In this document: piece by piece, positions 37,405 to 45,861 of the stretch
How the letters are laid out: each line of letters begins with the position of its first letter
Numbering within the stretch: position 1 is the stretch's first letter
NCBI GenBank assembly: GCA_020630015.1
Contig: JAHDCF010000004.1
Location: forward strand, 50,876-114,875
Source: Planktomarina sp.
GTDB taxonomy: Bacteria; Pseudomonadota; Alphaproteobacteria; Rhodobacterales; Rhodobacteraceae
Length of the DNA stretch: 64,000 nt
Direction: 5' to 3'
The notes under the pieces: generated by a model
What the model saw: only the letters and a program-made list of their open reading frames with translations
The model's database searches: none
Told to the model about the DNA's origin: nothing
Position numbers and translations under genes: made by a program

Positions 37405-38205
37405 ATGGATTTCGATCGTTTGATCCCGGTAATGCGTAAGTTGGCCATACAAGCCGGCGACGAAATAATGAAGATCTACAACAGTGATGATTTTGATGTG
37501 CGCTCAAAATCCGACGACAGCCCTGTCACAGCCGCAGACGAAGCGGCGGATGCCTTGATTTCAACTGGTTTAAAGTCAGAATTCCCAGACGTAACACTTA
37601 TCACCGAAGAACAAGCTGACAGCCATTCTTTGACAGATCAGAATTTTCTAATTGTTGATCCGCTTGATGGAACCAAAGAGTTTGTGCACCGGCGCGGGGA
37701 TTTCACCGTGAATATCGCCTATGTAGAAAACGGAATTCCAATTCGCGGGGTGGTGTTCGCACCGGCAAAGGGGCGAATGTTCATAACATTGGCGGATGGT
37801 TCATCGGTGGAAGAAACTGGTGAATTTGATCCAAACGCCATGGGTCCGGCTTCGCCAATTCGTGTTGCAAATCCAGACAATAGTGCGCTGCGCGTCGTCG
37901 CATCAAAATCACACCGTGACCAAGCAACCGACGATTACATCGGCAAATATCAAACAGCGGACATGAAAAGCGCTGGCTCTTCATTGAAATTTTGTTTGGT
38001 TGCGACTGGTGAAGCCGATTTATATCCCCGCATCGGGCGGACGATGGAATGGGATACAGCAGCGGGTCATGCTGTGTTGAATGGTGCGGGTGGTCATGTC
38101 GTGCGGTTCGATAATCACACCACACTAACTTATGGAAAAGAAGACTATGCCAATCCGTTTTTCATTGCATATGCCGCTGGTGTAGATTTGAAAGCAGCGG
38201 ATTGA
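37405..38205 (+). CDS. cysQ: 3'(2'),5'-bisphosphate nucleotidase CysQ
   Basis: Hydrolyses PAP (the by-product of PAPS-dependent sulfotransferases and of sulfate reduction) to AMP and phosphate. The 266-residue inositol-monophosphatase-fold protein shows metal ligands in ITEEQ and IVDPLDGTKEF (Asp85, Asp88), and the C-terminal signature MEWDTAAGHAVLNGAGG. AAGAGGC precedes the ATG. It is followed, 179 bases on, by galU and a cluster that ends in a sulfotransferase, which makes PAP removal a direct functional link. Confidence 0.93.
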   Translation: MDFDRLIPVMRKLAIQAGDEIMKIYNSDDFDVRSKSDDSPVTAADEAADALISTGLKSEFPDVTLITEEQADSHSLTDQNFLIVDPLDGTKEFVHRRGDFTVNIAYVENGIPIRGVVFAPAKGRMFITLADGSSVEETGEFDPNAMGPASPIRVANPDNSALRVVASKSHRDQATDDYIGKYQTADMKSAGSSLKFCLVATGEADLYPRIGRTMEWDTAAGHAVLNGAGGHVVRFDNHTTLTYGKEDYANPFFIAYAAGVDLKAAD

Positions 38206-38384
38206 TGTAGGTCGGACGATAATTAATAACAGGTCAATTGGCACGGGATTCCTCGAAAATGAATTCGAATGGGTGAACAAGTGGAATTTATTCCCCGACG
38301 CGTGAAATAGATGTTCGAGTTAACTTAAATGAAGTGAATCATCGTGTGTATCTTTGATATAAAAGAAACCGAAGCAGGACAGCC

Positions 38385-39275
38385 ATGAACAGAAAAGTCA
38401 CCAAAGCAATCTTTCCAGTCGCCGGACAAGGCACGCGCTTTTTGCCCGCAACGAAGGCTGTACCAAAAGAAATCATGACGCTGGTTGATCGACCGTTGAT
38501 TCAGTATGCCATTGATGAAGCCCGAGCAGCAGGAATCAAAGAGTTTATCTTTGTTACTTCGCGTGGAAAATCTGCCTTGGAAGATTATTTCGACACCGCG
38601 CCTGAACTTGAGTCATCTCTCAAGAAAAAAGGTAAAACAGAGCTTCTCGATGTCCTAAGGTCAACAAATATGGACAGCGGTGCCATCGCCTATATTCGTC
38701 AACATCAGGCGATGGGTTTGGGGCACGCGGTATGGTGCGCCCGTCGCTTGATCGGGGATGAACCTTTCGCTGTCATATTGCCCGATGACGTTATTGCAGG
38801 TGAAAAATCTTGCCTTCAGCAAATGGTTGAAACTTACGAAGAAGTTGGGGGTTGCATGGTTGCCGCCATGGAAGTTCCACCTGAACAGGCTTCTTCTTAC
38901 GGTGTTTTGGATATCAAGGAATCGATGGGACCGCTTGTTGCGGCGAAAGGTATGGTGGAAAAACCTGCACCTGGTGAAGCGCCTTCAAATTTAGCGGTAA
39001 TTGGACGGTATATATTGACGCCAGATGTGCTTCGCTCGTTGGATAAGAAACAGCAAGGTGCAGGGGGTGAGATACAATTGACAGATGCGATCGCCCGCGA
39101 GCTGAAATCCCTTCGACCTGTGCACGGCTACAAGTTTGAGGGTAGGCGCTATGATTGTGGGTCTAAGGCTGGTTTTTTGCAGGCCACAGTTGCGTTTGGG
39201 TTGAACCGGCCCGACTTGCGTGATGAATTTTCTGAATTTATTGCAAGTGTGCAGGCCGGGCACCCTGCAGAATAG
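38385..39275 (+). CDS. galU: UTP-glucose-1-phosphate uridylyltransferase
   Basis: Makes UDP-glucose for surface polysaccharides. The 296-residue protein has the nucleotide-binding start FPVAGQGTRFLPATKAVPK (about residues 10-28). The catalytic/sugar-binding blocks FAVILPDDVI, EKPAPGEAPSN and IQLTDAIAREL, and YDCGSKAGFLQA near the end, also match GalU. It heads the glycosyltransferase/sulfotransferase cluster; the next gene begins 5 bases after its stop. Confidence 0.96.
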   Translation: MNRKVTKAIFPVAGQGTRFLPATKAVPKEIMTLVDRPLIQYAIDEARAAGIKEFIFVTSRGKSALEDYFDTAPELESSLKKKGKTELLDVLRSTNMDSGAIAYIRQHQAMGLGHAVWCARRLIGDEPFAVILPDDVIAGEKSCLQQMVETYEEVGGCMVAAMEVPPEQASSYGVLDIKESMGPLVAAKGMVEKPAPGEAPSNLAVIGRYILTPDVLRSLDKKQQGAGGEIQLTDAIARELKSLRPVHGYKFEGRRYDCGSKAGFLQATVAFGLNRPDLRDEFSEFIASVQAGHPAE

Positions 39276-39280
39276 AGATC

Positions 39281-40387
39281 GTGCCCGTTGGATTTTTGAT
39301 GACGGGCTTTGCATCGATTTTTGAAAGATTTAGGCGCGAGGGCCAAATTTGGCTCTCGCGGTTAGGAAATCTCTTTCTTTCTTTGGTCAATCTGTATCGA
39401 TTGCGCACGAAACGACGCAGATTTTTGGCGCGCGCGATTTTGAAGCGGCGCGAATTGAAAATAGCCTTGGACCAAACGCATCTGATCCAGTGCAAGAGCA
39501 TTTTGTCGTTTTCAACGATTAGAAATGAAATTGATCGACTACCTCATTTTTTGAAGCACTACAGATTATTAGGCGTCGATCACTTTTTGATTGTCGCAAA
39601 TAATTGTACCGACGGATCTGTTGAATATTTAAAAGAACAACCGGACGTTTCAATTTGGGTGACAGATCGAAGTTATAAAGCTTCCAGATTTGGAGTTGAC
39701 TGGCTTACTTGGTTACAAATTCGCTTTGGACATAAGCATTGGACTCTGACTGTCGATGCAGATGAACTACTAATTTATCCGCATTATGAACATCGCCCAC
39801 TTGCGGCTTTAACTCAGTGGCTGGATCGAAGTGGGCAAACGTCCCTTCAGGCGATGATGTTGGATATGTATCCAAAAGGTGAGATTGGTACGCAACAAGA
39901 GTGCGATCTGAATAACCCTTTGAAGACGCTCCGTTGGTTTGATTCAGGAAATTATTCTTTCCAAATACAGCAACCGATGAAGAATCTTTGGATTCAAGGC
40001 GGGCCACGCGCGCGTCAGTTTTTTGAAAGTGACCCTCAAAGGTCGCCAACACTGAATAAAATCCCATTGGTCAAATGGAACCGGCGGTTTGCATATGTGA
40101 ATTCTACCCACTCTGCGCTTCCTAGACGTCTCAACCAATCATACGGGGTTAATGGTGACGAGAGAATTTCAGGTGTTCTGCTTCACACCAAATTTTTAGA
40201 TTCGATTGTGAAAAAATCCCAAGAAGAAAAATTGAGAAAAGAACATTTCAATAATTCTGAGCTTTACAATGATTACTATGATGCATTGATCAAAAATCCT
40301 GATCTATGGACCCACACATCTGTTGAGTTTCAAGACTGGAAACAGCTTGAAAGGCTAGGGCTGATTTCCTCTGGCGGTTGGGCATAG
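39281..40387 (+). CDS. Family-2-type glycosyltransferase (first of a tandem pair)
   Basis: A 368-residue inverting-type glycosyltransferase of the Glyco_tranf_2_4 kind. It shows FSTIRNEIDRLPHFLKHYR (donor-binding start), GVDHFLIVANNCTDGS, and the metal/nucleotide DxD as VDADE (Asp159/Asp161). It is a paralogue of the next gene: SYKxSRFGVDW, LDMYPKG and IQGGPR are shared. The start is a GTG at 39281 (5 bases after galU) or an ATG at 39299; neither has a strong Shine-Dalgarno. The basic N-terminus (KRRRFLARAILKRRELK) may bind membrane or an acidic partner. Donor and acceptor are unknown. Confidence 0.8.
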   Translation: MPVGFLMTGFASIFERFRREGQIWLSRLGNLFLSLVNLYRLRTKRRRFLARAILKRRELKIALDQTHLIQCKSILSFSTIRNEIDRLPHFLKHYRLLGVDHFLIVANNCTDGSVEYLKEQPDVSIWVTDRSYKASRFGVDWLTWLQIRFGHKHWTLTVDADELLIYPHYEHRPLAALTQWLDRSGQTSLQAMMLDMYPKGEIGTQQECDLNNPLKTLRWFDSGNYSFQIQQPMKNLWIQGGPRARQFFESDPQRSPTLNKIPLVKWNRRFAYVNSTHSALPRRLNQSYGVNGDERISGVLLHTKFLDSIVKKSQEEKLRKEHFNNSELYNDYYDALIKNPDLWTHTSVEFQDWKQLERLGLISSGGWA

Positions 40388-40514
40388 CGGAAGCGAGAAT
40401 GTGCCAAAAAGGCGACGATTTCAGGCAGACTACTCGTCAAATGTTCATGAGTTAACTAAACAGAGACAATATGCTTAGAACAGTGTTATTGGTGCCGATT
40501 ATAAAACAAGGAAA

Positions 40515-41531
40515 GTGCGGTTGGGTTTCCGGCAGTCATACCGTCTTAGATTAAAACGCAAGAGATACCTCTGGCGGGCTTGGCGTAAGTCACGCGAGTT
40601 GCGAAATGTTGTGGATCGTAGCCAGAATCTACCTGGCAACGGGATATTTGTGTTTTCAACATTGAGGAACGAAGCTGTTAGGCTTCCGTATTTTCTTGAA
40701 TATTATCGCAATATGGGTGTCGATCACTTTTTTATTGTTGATAACGATAGCGATGATGGGTCGACGCAGTATTTGGCACCACAAGAAGATGTAACTTTGT
40801 ATTCAACTAAAGCGTCTTACAAGTCTTCCCGATTTGGAGTTGATTGGTTGAACCACCTGCAACACAAACACGGACCAGGGCATTGGTGTTTGGTAGTTGA
40901 TCCAGATGAATTCTTTGTATTTCCGTTTTGCGACTCTCGCCCACTGCGGGCACTAACAGACTGGCTTGATGCATCTTCAATGCGTGCCTTCAGCGCAATG
41001 CTATTGGACATGTATCCAAAAGGTCCGATTAACGATACAGAGTATTTTGCAGGCGATGATCCCGTTGAAGCTTCCGGTTGGTTTGACAGTGGAAATTACA
41101 CCTATAAACGCAATCACGATATTGGAAACATATGGATTCAAGGCGGCCCTCGATCCCGATTGTTTTTTCCCGATGATCCGCACAAAGCACCAGCGTTGAA
41201 TAAAACCCCGTTGGTCAAATGGGAAAAATCATTCGCTTATCTTAGTTCAACACATAGTCTGCTTCCACGTGGTTTGAATCACAACTACGAAACAAATGGC
41301 GGCGAAAAAGCATCCGGCGTTTTGTTGCACACAAAGTTTCTCAGCACATTTGCAACAAAGGCAAAAGAAGAAGTTAAACGGGGTCAGCATTACGCTAACA
41401 GCCAAGAATACATAGCATATGCAGATGCGAATGAAGAAAATCCAGAAATCTGGTGCAAATGGTCTGAAAAGTATATCAACTGGAGACAATTAGAAGTGCT
41501 TGGTCTGATGTCGAAAGGAAATTGGGCATGA
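40515..41531 (+). CDS. Family-2-type glycosyltransferase (second of a tandem pair)
   Basis: A 338-residue paralogue of the preceding gene. It begins with GTG behind AAGGAAA. Shared landmarks: FSTLRNEAVRLPYFLEYYR, GVDHFFIVDNDSDDGS, DxD as VDPDE (Asp129/Asp131), SYKSSRFGVDW, LDMYPKG, IQGGPRSRLFF and HTKFL near the end. Like its twin it has a very basic first 35 residues. It overlaps the GT14 gene by 4 bases (ATGA). Together the pair probably add two related sugars to the same glycan. Confidence 0.82.
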   Translation: MRLGFRQSYRLRLKRKRYLWRAWRKSRELRNVVDRSQNLPGNGIFVFSTLRNEAVRLPYFLEYYRNMGVDHFFIVDNDSDDGSTQYLAPQEDVTLYSTKASYKSSRFGVDWLNHLQHKHGPGHWCLVVDPDEFFVFPFCDSRPLRALTDWLDASSMRAFSAMLLDMYPKGPINDTEYFAGDDPVEASGWFDSGNYTYKRNHDIGNIWIQGGPRSRLFFPDDPHKAPALNKTPLVKWEKSFAYLSSTHSLLPRGLNHNYETNGGEKASGVLLHTKFLSTFATKAKEEVKRGQHYANSQEYIAYADANEENPEIWCKWSEKYINWRQLEVLGLMSKGNWA

Positions 41532-43225
41532 CCGTTGGAATTGTCATGTTGGTGCATGCGGATTTCGACCGAGCGGCCCAAATTGCGCGTCATTGGGTGG
41601 ATGGCGGATGCCCTGTCGTTATCCATATTGATAAAAAGGTTTCAGACGCCAAGGTCAGCTCATTCAAAGCAACACTTGCGGACATTGATGAAATCAAGTT
41701 TTCCGAACGCCACAAATGCGAATGGGGGATGTGGGGTCTTGTTGCCGCAACTCAAGATGCCAGTGAATTGCTACTGCAAAGCTTTCCAAATGTCAGACAC
41801 GTTTACTTATCTTCTGGGTCATGCATTCCTTTAAGGCCTGTTCAAGAATTGGTCGCCTATCTTGATGCACACGCCGACACTGATTTCATCGAAAGCGCAA
41901 CCATCGAAGATGTAACCTGGACGGTCGACGGGTTAGAAGAAGAACGATTTACGCTTAGGTTTCCGTTTTCATGGCGCAAGCAAAGACGACTTTTTGATCG
42001 ATATGTAAGTCTTCAGCGCAGATTGCGCGTGAAGCGAAAACTGCCGTTTAAGATGCAACCACACATTGGGTCACAGTGGTGGTGTTTGACGCGTGAAACT
42101 TTGGAAGGGGTCCTGAAAGATCCGTTGCGTGGCAAGTACGACAAGTTTTTCAGCCGTGTTTGGATTCCAGATGAATCATACTTTCAAACACTGTCACGCA
42201 CCCATAGTCGGAAAATTGAAAGCCGATCCTTGACGCTTTCGAAATTTGATTTTCAAGGTAAACCACATATCTTTTACGATGATCATCTTCAGCTGTTACG
42301 GCGATCGGATTGTTTTGTGGCACGTAAAATCTGGTCGGGTGCAGATAAGTTGTATGAAACTTTCTTACGTTCGCCCGAAGATGCCCTCACAATTGCTGAA
42401 CCGCAGCCTGAAAAAATTGACCGTCTATTTTCTAAGGCAACTGAACGGCGCGTAAAAGGACGTCATGGTTTGGTTATGCAAAGTCGAATTCCCAATGACA
42501 TGTGGCGACATGGAAAATCATGTCGTGAATATGCGGTCTTTGAAGGGTTTGACAGTTTGTTTGAAGATTTTATTCCATGGTTGAAACGCACGACAGAATT
42601 GCGAGTACACGGGCATCTGTTCAATCAAGATATTGTTGAGTTCGCTGACGGTGAAACAATGTTCAAAGGCGGGATGTCAAATAGCAAGCATTTGCGAGAT
42701 TATGATCCAACTGGTTTCCTCAGAAATTTGATTTGGAATGCACGTGATGAACATCAAGCCTTTCAATTTGGCCCACAGGATAATCAAAGTATCCACTGGG
42801 AATTTGCAACCGACCCGAATGCGTGCGTTGCAATGATTACAGGCGCTTGGTTGATTGACGGTTTTCGAAAGGGTCTTCCATTTGAAGAATTACGAAAAAC
42901 CGCGGCAAAGCATCAAAAGATTGAAAGCACTCATCGGGATGCTTTGCAATCTGGTTATGCCAATGCGAAATCAAGAATCTGGACTTTGGCTGAGTTTTTA
43001 GAAGCACCGGCAGAAAATCTTTCATTAGTCATGAATGATATTTCACCTGGGCTTGGGCGGCAAATTACCGAGGCGCCAAAGATGGTTGACCTGACTGGAT
43101 TTGGTGCCTTTGTGCAAAACCTGAAGAATGAAGGTATGAACCCATTTGTATTAGGTGATTTTCGACAAGATGATGGGCGAGAAGTCTCCGAAAAGCCCGC
43201 ACGTAAACCATATCTGGTGCGCTGA
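41528..43225 (+). CDS. GT14-type (core-2/I-branching) glycosyltransferase with large C-terminal extension
   Basis: A 565-residue protein. The first roughly 280 residues match bacterial relatives of beta-1,6-N-acetylglucosaminyltransferases: IVMLVHADFDRAAQIARHW, VVIHIDKKV, VYLSSGSCIPLRP, HIGSQWWCLTRET and IPDESYFQTL. The remaining half (about 290-565) resembles the DUF5928-type extension of Rhodobacterales homologues, function unknown. The ATG at 41528 overlaps the previous stop (ATGA); the TTG at 41522 is less likely. The sulfotransferase starts 2 bases after its stop, so the two genes are tightly coupled. Confidence 0.82.
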   Translation: MTVGIVMLVHADFDRAAQIARHWVDGGCPVVIHIDKKVSDAKVSSFKATLADIDEIKFSERHKCEWGMWGLVAATQDASELLLQSFPNVRHVYLSSGSCIPLRPVQELVAYLDAHADTDFIESATIEDVTWTVDGLEEERFTLRFPFSWRKQRRLFDRYVSLQRRLRVKRKLPFKMQPHIGSQWWCLTRETLEGVLKDPLRGKYDKFFSRVWIPDESYFQTLSRTHSRKIESRSLTLSKFDFQGKPHIFYDDHLQLLRRSDCFVARKIWSGADKLYETFLRSPEDALTIAEPQPEKIDRLFSKATERRVKGRHGLVMQSRIPNDMWRHGKSCREYAVFEGFDSLFEDFIPWLKRTTELRVHGHLFNQDIVEFADGETMFKGGMSNSKHLRDYDPTGFLRNLIWNARDEHQAFQFGPQDNQSIHWEFATDPNACVAMITGAWLIDGFRKGLPFEELRKTAAKHQKIESTHRDALQSGYANAKSRIWTLAEFLEAPAENLSLVMNDISPGLGRQITEAPKMVDLTGFGAFVQNLKNEGMNPFVLGDFRQDDGREVSEKPARKPYLVR

Positions 43226-43227
43226 AG

Positions 43228-44658
43228 ATGACACATGCATTTGATTACTTCGTGGTGTTTGCGGAAATGCGCACTGGCTCTAATTTTTTGGAGGAAAATC
43301 TTAACCGTTACCCTGACATAGAATGCTACGGTGAGGTATTTAATCCCCATTTTCTTGCCTACCCAGACAAAGATGAATTGTTTGGATATACCCATGCCGA
43401 TCGCGAAAGCGATCCGTTCCAGGTGCTAAATGCAATCAAAACCAAAAGTAACGGGATTGGTGGGTTTCGGTTTTTCCACGATCATGATGGTCGGATACTT
43501 GAAAAATGTTTGGATGACCCAAAGTGCGGTAAGGTGATCCTTACAAGGAATCCTGTTGATAGCTTCGTTTCATGGAAAATCGCATCTGCAACAGGGCAGT
43601 GGAAACTTACGAACGCAACACATCAAAAGTCTGAAAAAATTCACTTCGATATTGGTGAATTTGAAGATCATATGGCGAAGCTTCAAAGCTTTCAGATCGA
43701 ACTATTAAATCGTTTGCAGATGACAGGCCAAACAGCGTTTTACGTTGCTTATGAAGATGTTCAAAACATTGAGGTTATGAATGGTCTTGCAAAGTTTTTG
43801 GGAAGTAAGACCGAACTTGATGGTCTGTCCAAAAAACTAAAAAAACAAAATCCTAGTCCAATGTCTGACAAAGTGGCTAACTTTGATGACATGGTGCAAG
43901 GTTTGGCCCGATTGGATCGTTTCAATTTGTCTCGAACCCCGAACTTTGAACCACGTCGTGGTGCAAACCTGCCCAGTTACACATTGGCACAAAAAGCCCC
44001 TTTATTGTTCATGCCAATCAAGTGCGGGCCAACCCATGTTGTCAAATCTTGGATGGCTGATTTGGATCAAGTTGATATGTCCAACCTTCGGTCGAACTTG
44101 TCACAAAAAGAGGTGCGCCAATGGAAGCGGCAGAATAAAGGGCATCGAAGCTTTACGGTTGTTCGCCATCCCGTTGCACGGGCATATGATGCTTTTTGTC
44201 GCCATATTTTCCACGTGGGTCCAGGCAGTTACAAGGATTTGCGCGCAACGCTTCGTAAGGTGCATAACTTACCAGTTCCTGAAGGGACACCGGGTGACAA
44301 CTTTACACTCGCAGATATGCGAGCAGCTTTTCTGAGCTTTTTGAAATTTGTTAAGGCCAATCTGTCTGGTCAAACCGCAGTTCGTGTAGACACCGCTTGG
44401 GCCAGTCAGGCTCATTTTGTGCAAGGACTATCGGAATTCGCATCACCTGATTTGATCCTAAGGGAAACAAATCTGGCGGATGAACTAATGATGCTTTCAA
44501 CTTTGGTTGGGTATTCAAGCGCTGACCTGCGCGAGGACCCTGTCAATTACAGGTTTACCCTTGAGGAAGTGTACAATGAAGAAATCGAAGCGGCCGTCAG
44601 AGATGTATATCAAAAAGACTATTTGACCTTCGGGTTTTACCCACTGCATCGCAGCTAG
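43228..44658 (+). CDS. Double sulfotransferase-domain protein (NodH-like)
   Basis: A 476-residue protein that appears to hold two PAPS-dependent sulfotransferase folds. Domain 1: 5'-phosphosulfate loop FAEMRTGSNFLEENL (about residues 11-25) and 3'-phosphate motif ILTRNPVDSFVSWK (104-117). Domain 2: PIKCGPTHVVKSWM (263-276) and VVRHPVARAYDAFCRH (311-326). Such proteins are often annotated NodH-like in roseobacters. The likely job is sulfation of the glycan built by the genes before it. Domain 2's 5' loop has C-G-P-T where G-G-T-S is more usual, so it may be weakened. Domain boundaries are by eye. Confidence 0.78.
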   Translation: MTHAFDYFVVFAEMRTGSNFLEENLNRYPDIECYGEVFNPHFLAYPDKDELFGYTHADRESDPFQVLNAIKTKSNGIGGFRFFHDHDGRILEKCLDDPKCGKVILTRNPVDSFVSWKIASATGQWKLTNATHQKSEKIHFDIGEFEDHMAKLQSFQIELLNRLQMTGQTAFYVAYEDVQNIEVMNGLAKFLGSKTELDGLSKKLKKQNPSPMSDKVANFDDMVQGLARLDRFNLSRTPNFEPRRGANLPSYTLAQKAPLLFMPIKCGPTHVVKSWMADLDQVDMSNLRSNLSQKEVRQWKRQNKGHRSFTVVRHPVARAYDAFCRHIFHVGPGSYKDLRATLRKVHNLPVPEGTPGDNFTLADMRAAFLSFLKFVKANLSGQTAVRVDTAWASQAHFVQGLSEFASPDLILRETNLADELMMLSTLVGYSSADLREDPVNYRFTLEEVYNEEIEAAVRDVYQKDYLTFGFYPLHRS

Positions 44659-44659
44659 A

Positions 44660-45124
44660 CTAAGCCGCTTGCGATGCTGGTCCTTCAAGTAAAACCTCAA
44701 ACAAAGTGCTTGTTTTATCATTGCTTCGAAGTTTTTCGCAAACCCCCATGTCCCGCAAAGTACGGGATACGGTTGCAAGGGCTTTGAGGTGATCAACGCC
44801 ACTGTTTTGTGGCGCGAACAATGCAAAAACCAAATCAACAGGCTGCCGATCGACTGAATCAAAATCGACGGCTTTATCCAACTTGATGAAGCAGCCGACA
44901 ATTCTATCTAAATCATCCAATCTGGCATGGGGTAGGGCGACACCACGCCCTACACCTGTGGCTCCAAGGTTTTCACGATCTTGCAAAGCCTGTAACGCGG
45001 TATCGGAATCGATCCCGTATTCATTCGCCACCAGTTGGGCGATGTCTTGAAAAAGACGTTTCTTGCTGCTGACGCCGTGGCCAATACGAACAGCGTCAGC
45101 ATTCAAAATATCAACTAGGTCCAT
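44660..45124 (-). CDS. ptsN: PTS IIA-like nitrogen-regulatory protein PtsN
   Basis: Phosphoryl-acceptor protein of the nitrogen PTS, regulating transporters and kinases rather than carrying sugar. From the start at 45124 it is 154 residues. The phosphorylated His66 lies in GVALPHARLDD, and SSKKRLFQDIAQLVANEYGI is typical. The frame is open further upstream to 45166, but homologues begin at MDLVDIL. It follows hpf by 23 bases in the same operon and is convergent with the sulfotransferase gene, one base apart. Confidence 0.92.
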   Translation of the reverse strand: MDLVDILNADAVRIGHGVSSKKRLFQDIAQLVANEYGIDSDTALQALQDRENLGATGVGRGVALPHARLDDLDRIVGCFIKLDKAVDFDSVDRQPVDLVFALFAPQNSGVDHLKALATVSRTLRDMGVCEKLRSNDKTSTLFEVLLEGPASQAA

Positions 45125-45147
45125 TTGCGATCTAAACTGTATCGACG

Positions 45148-45714
45148 TTAAGTCGGGTCTATCCAACCAATATTCCCGTCATCACGACGATAGACTACGT
45201 TCACTCCGTTGTGGCCTTCATTTCTGAAGACGAGGACCGGCGCACCGGCAATTTCCATCTGCATCACCGCTTCGCCAACAGATAGAGACTGAATCTTCTG
45301 TTCTATCTCGGCAACGATAACAGGTTGTAATGATTCGGGTTCCGAGTCGTCAGAATCCGTGTTTGATGCGAGGATATAGGAGGAAGCGCCAGAGAATTCA
45401 ACGGGTGCTGAGCGTTCTTTGTGGTGATCTTTTAAACGCCGCTTATAACGCCTGAGTTGTTTTTCCATTTTGTCAGCGGCACCGTCGAATGCCGCATAAA
45501 TGTCGTGCGCGTGATTTCTTGCCTGTGCGGTCAAACCTGTGGATAAATGAACAACGGTTTCCACAACAAATTCGCTAGCACTTTTTGAAAAAATCACTGA
45601 CGCATCCGTCGGTCGTTCTGCATATTTCGAAACAACGTCATCCAAATTTGTTTTAACGTGTGTCTGCAGGGCTTCACCAATGTCGATTTGTTTTCCAGTG
45701 ATTTGATAGCGCAT
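45148..45714 (-). CDS. hpf: Long-form ribosome hibernation promoting factor
   Basis: Dimerises 70S ribosomes into 100S particles during stationary phase or starvation. The 188-residue protein starts at 45714 with MRYQITGKQIDIG. The N-terminal S30AE domain (about 1-100) includes the VETVVHLSTG and AHDIYAAFDGAADKMEKQL stretches. An acidic linker precedes the C-terminal dimerisation domain (about 130-186), ending RNEGHNGVNVVYRRDDGNIG. The long form is usual in alphaproteobacteria. Located between lptB and ptsN. Confidence 0.92.
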   Translation of the reverse strand: MRYQITGKQIDIGEALQTHVKTNLDDVVSKYAERPTDASVIFSKSASEFVVETVVHLSTGLTAQARNHAHDIYAAFDGAADKMEKQLRRYKRRLKDHHKERSAPVEFSGASSYILASNTDSDDSEPESLQPVIVAEIEQKIQSLSVGEAVMQMEIAGAPVLVFRNEGHNGVNVVYRRDDGNIGWIDPT

Positions 45715-45763
45715 AAATACTCCATTTTTGAGGATAGCATGTGAATAATATAACAATCTTATG

Positions 45764-45784
45764 GCGAGGTTTAAGAAACCCCGC
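45764..45784 (-). other. Stem-loop between lptB and hpf
   Basis: On the minus strand, GCGGGGTTT pairs with AAACCTCGC (one G-U) across a 3-base loop. It lies in the 147-base gap after lptB and before hpf. No T-run follows, so it is not a standard terminator; it may mark an mRNA processing or boundary site between the lpt genes and hpf-ptsN. Confidence 0.4.
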
Positions 45785-45861
45785 TGAAAAAGTTTTTGAA
45801 AGATTTTGGATATTCACAAGTCAATTGGGACCCAAAACACCCCATGTGTCAATCCAAAAGG

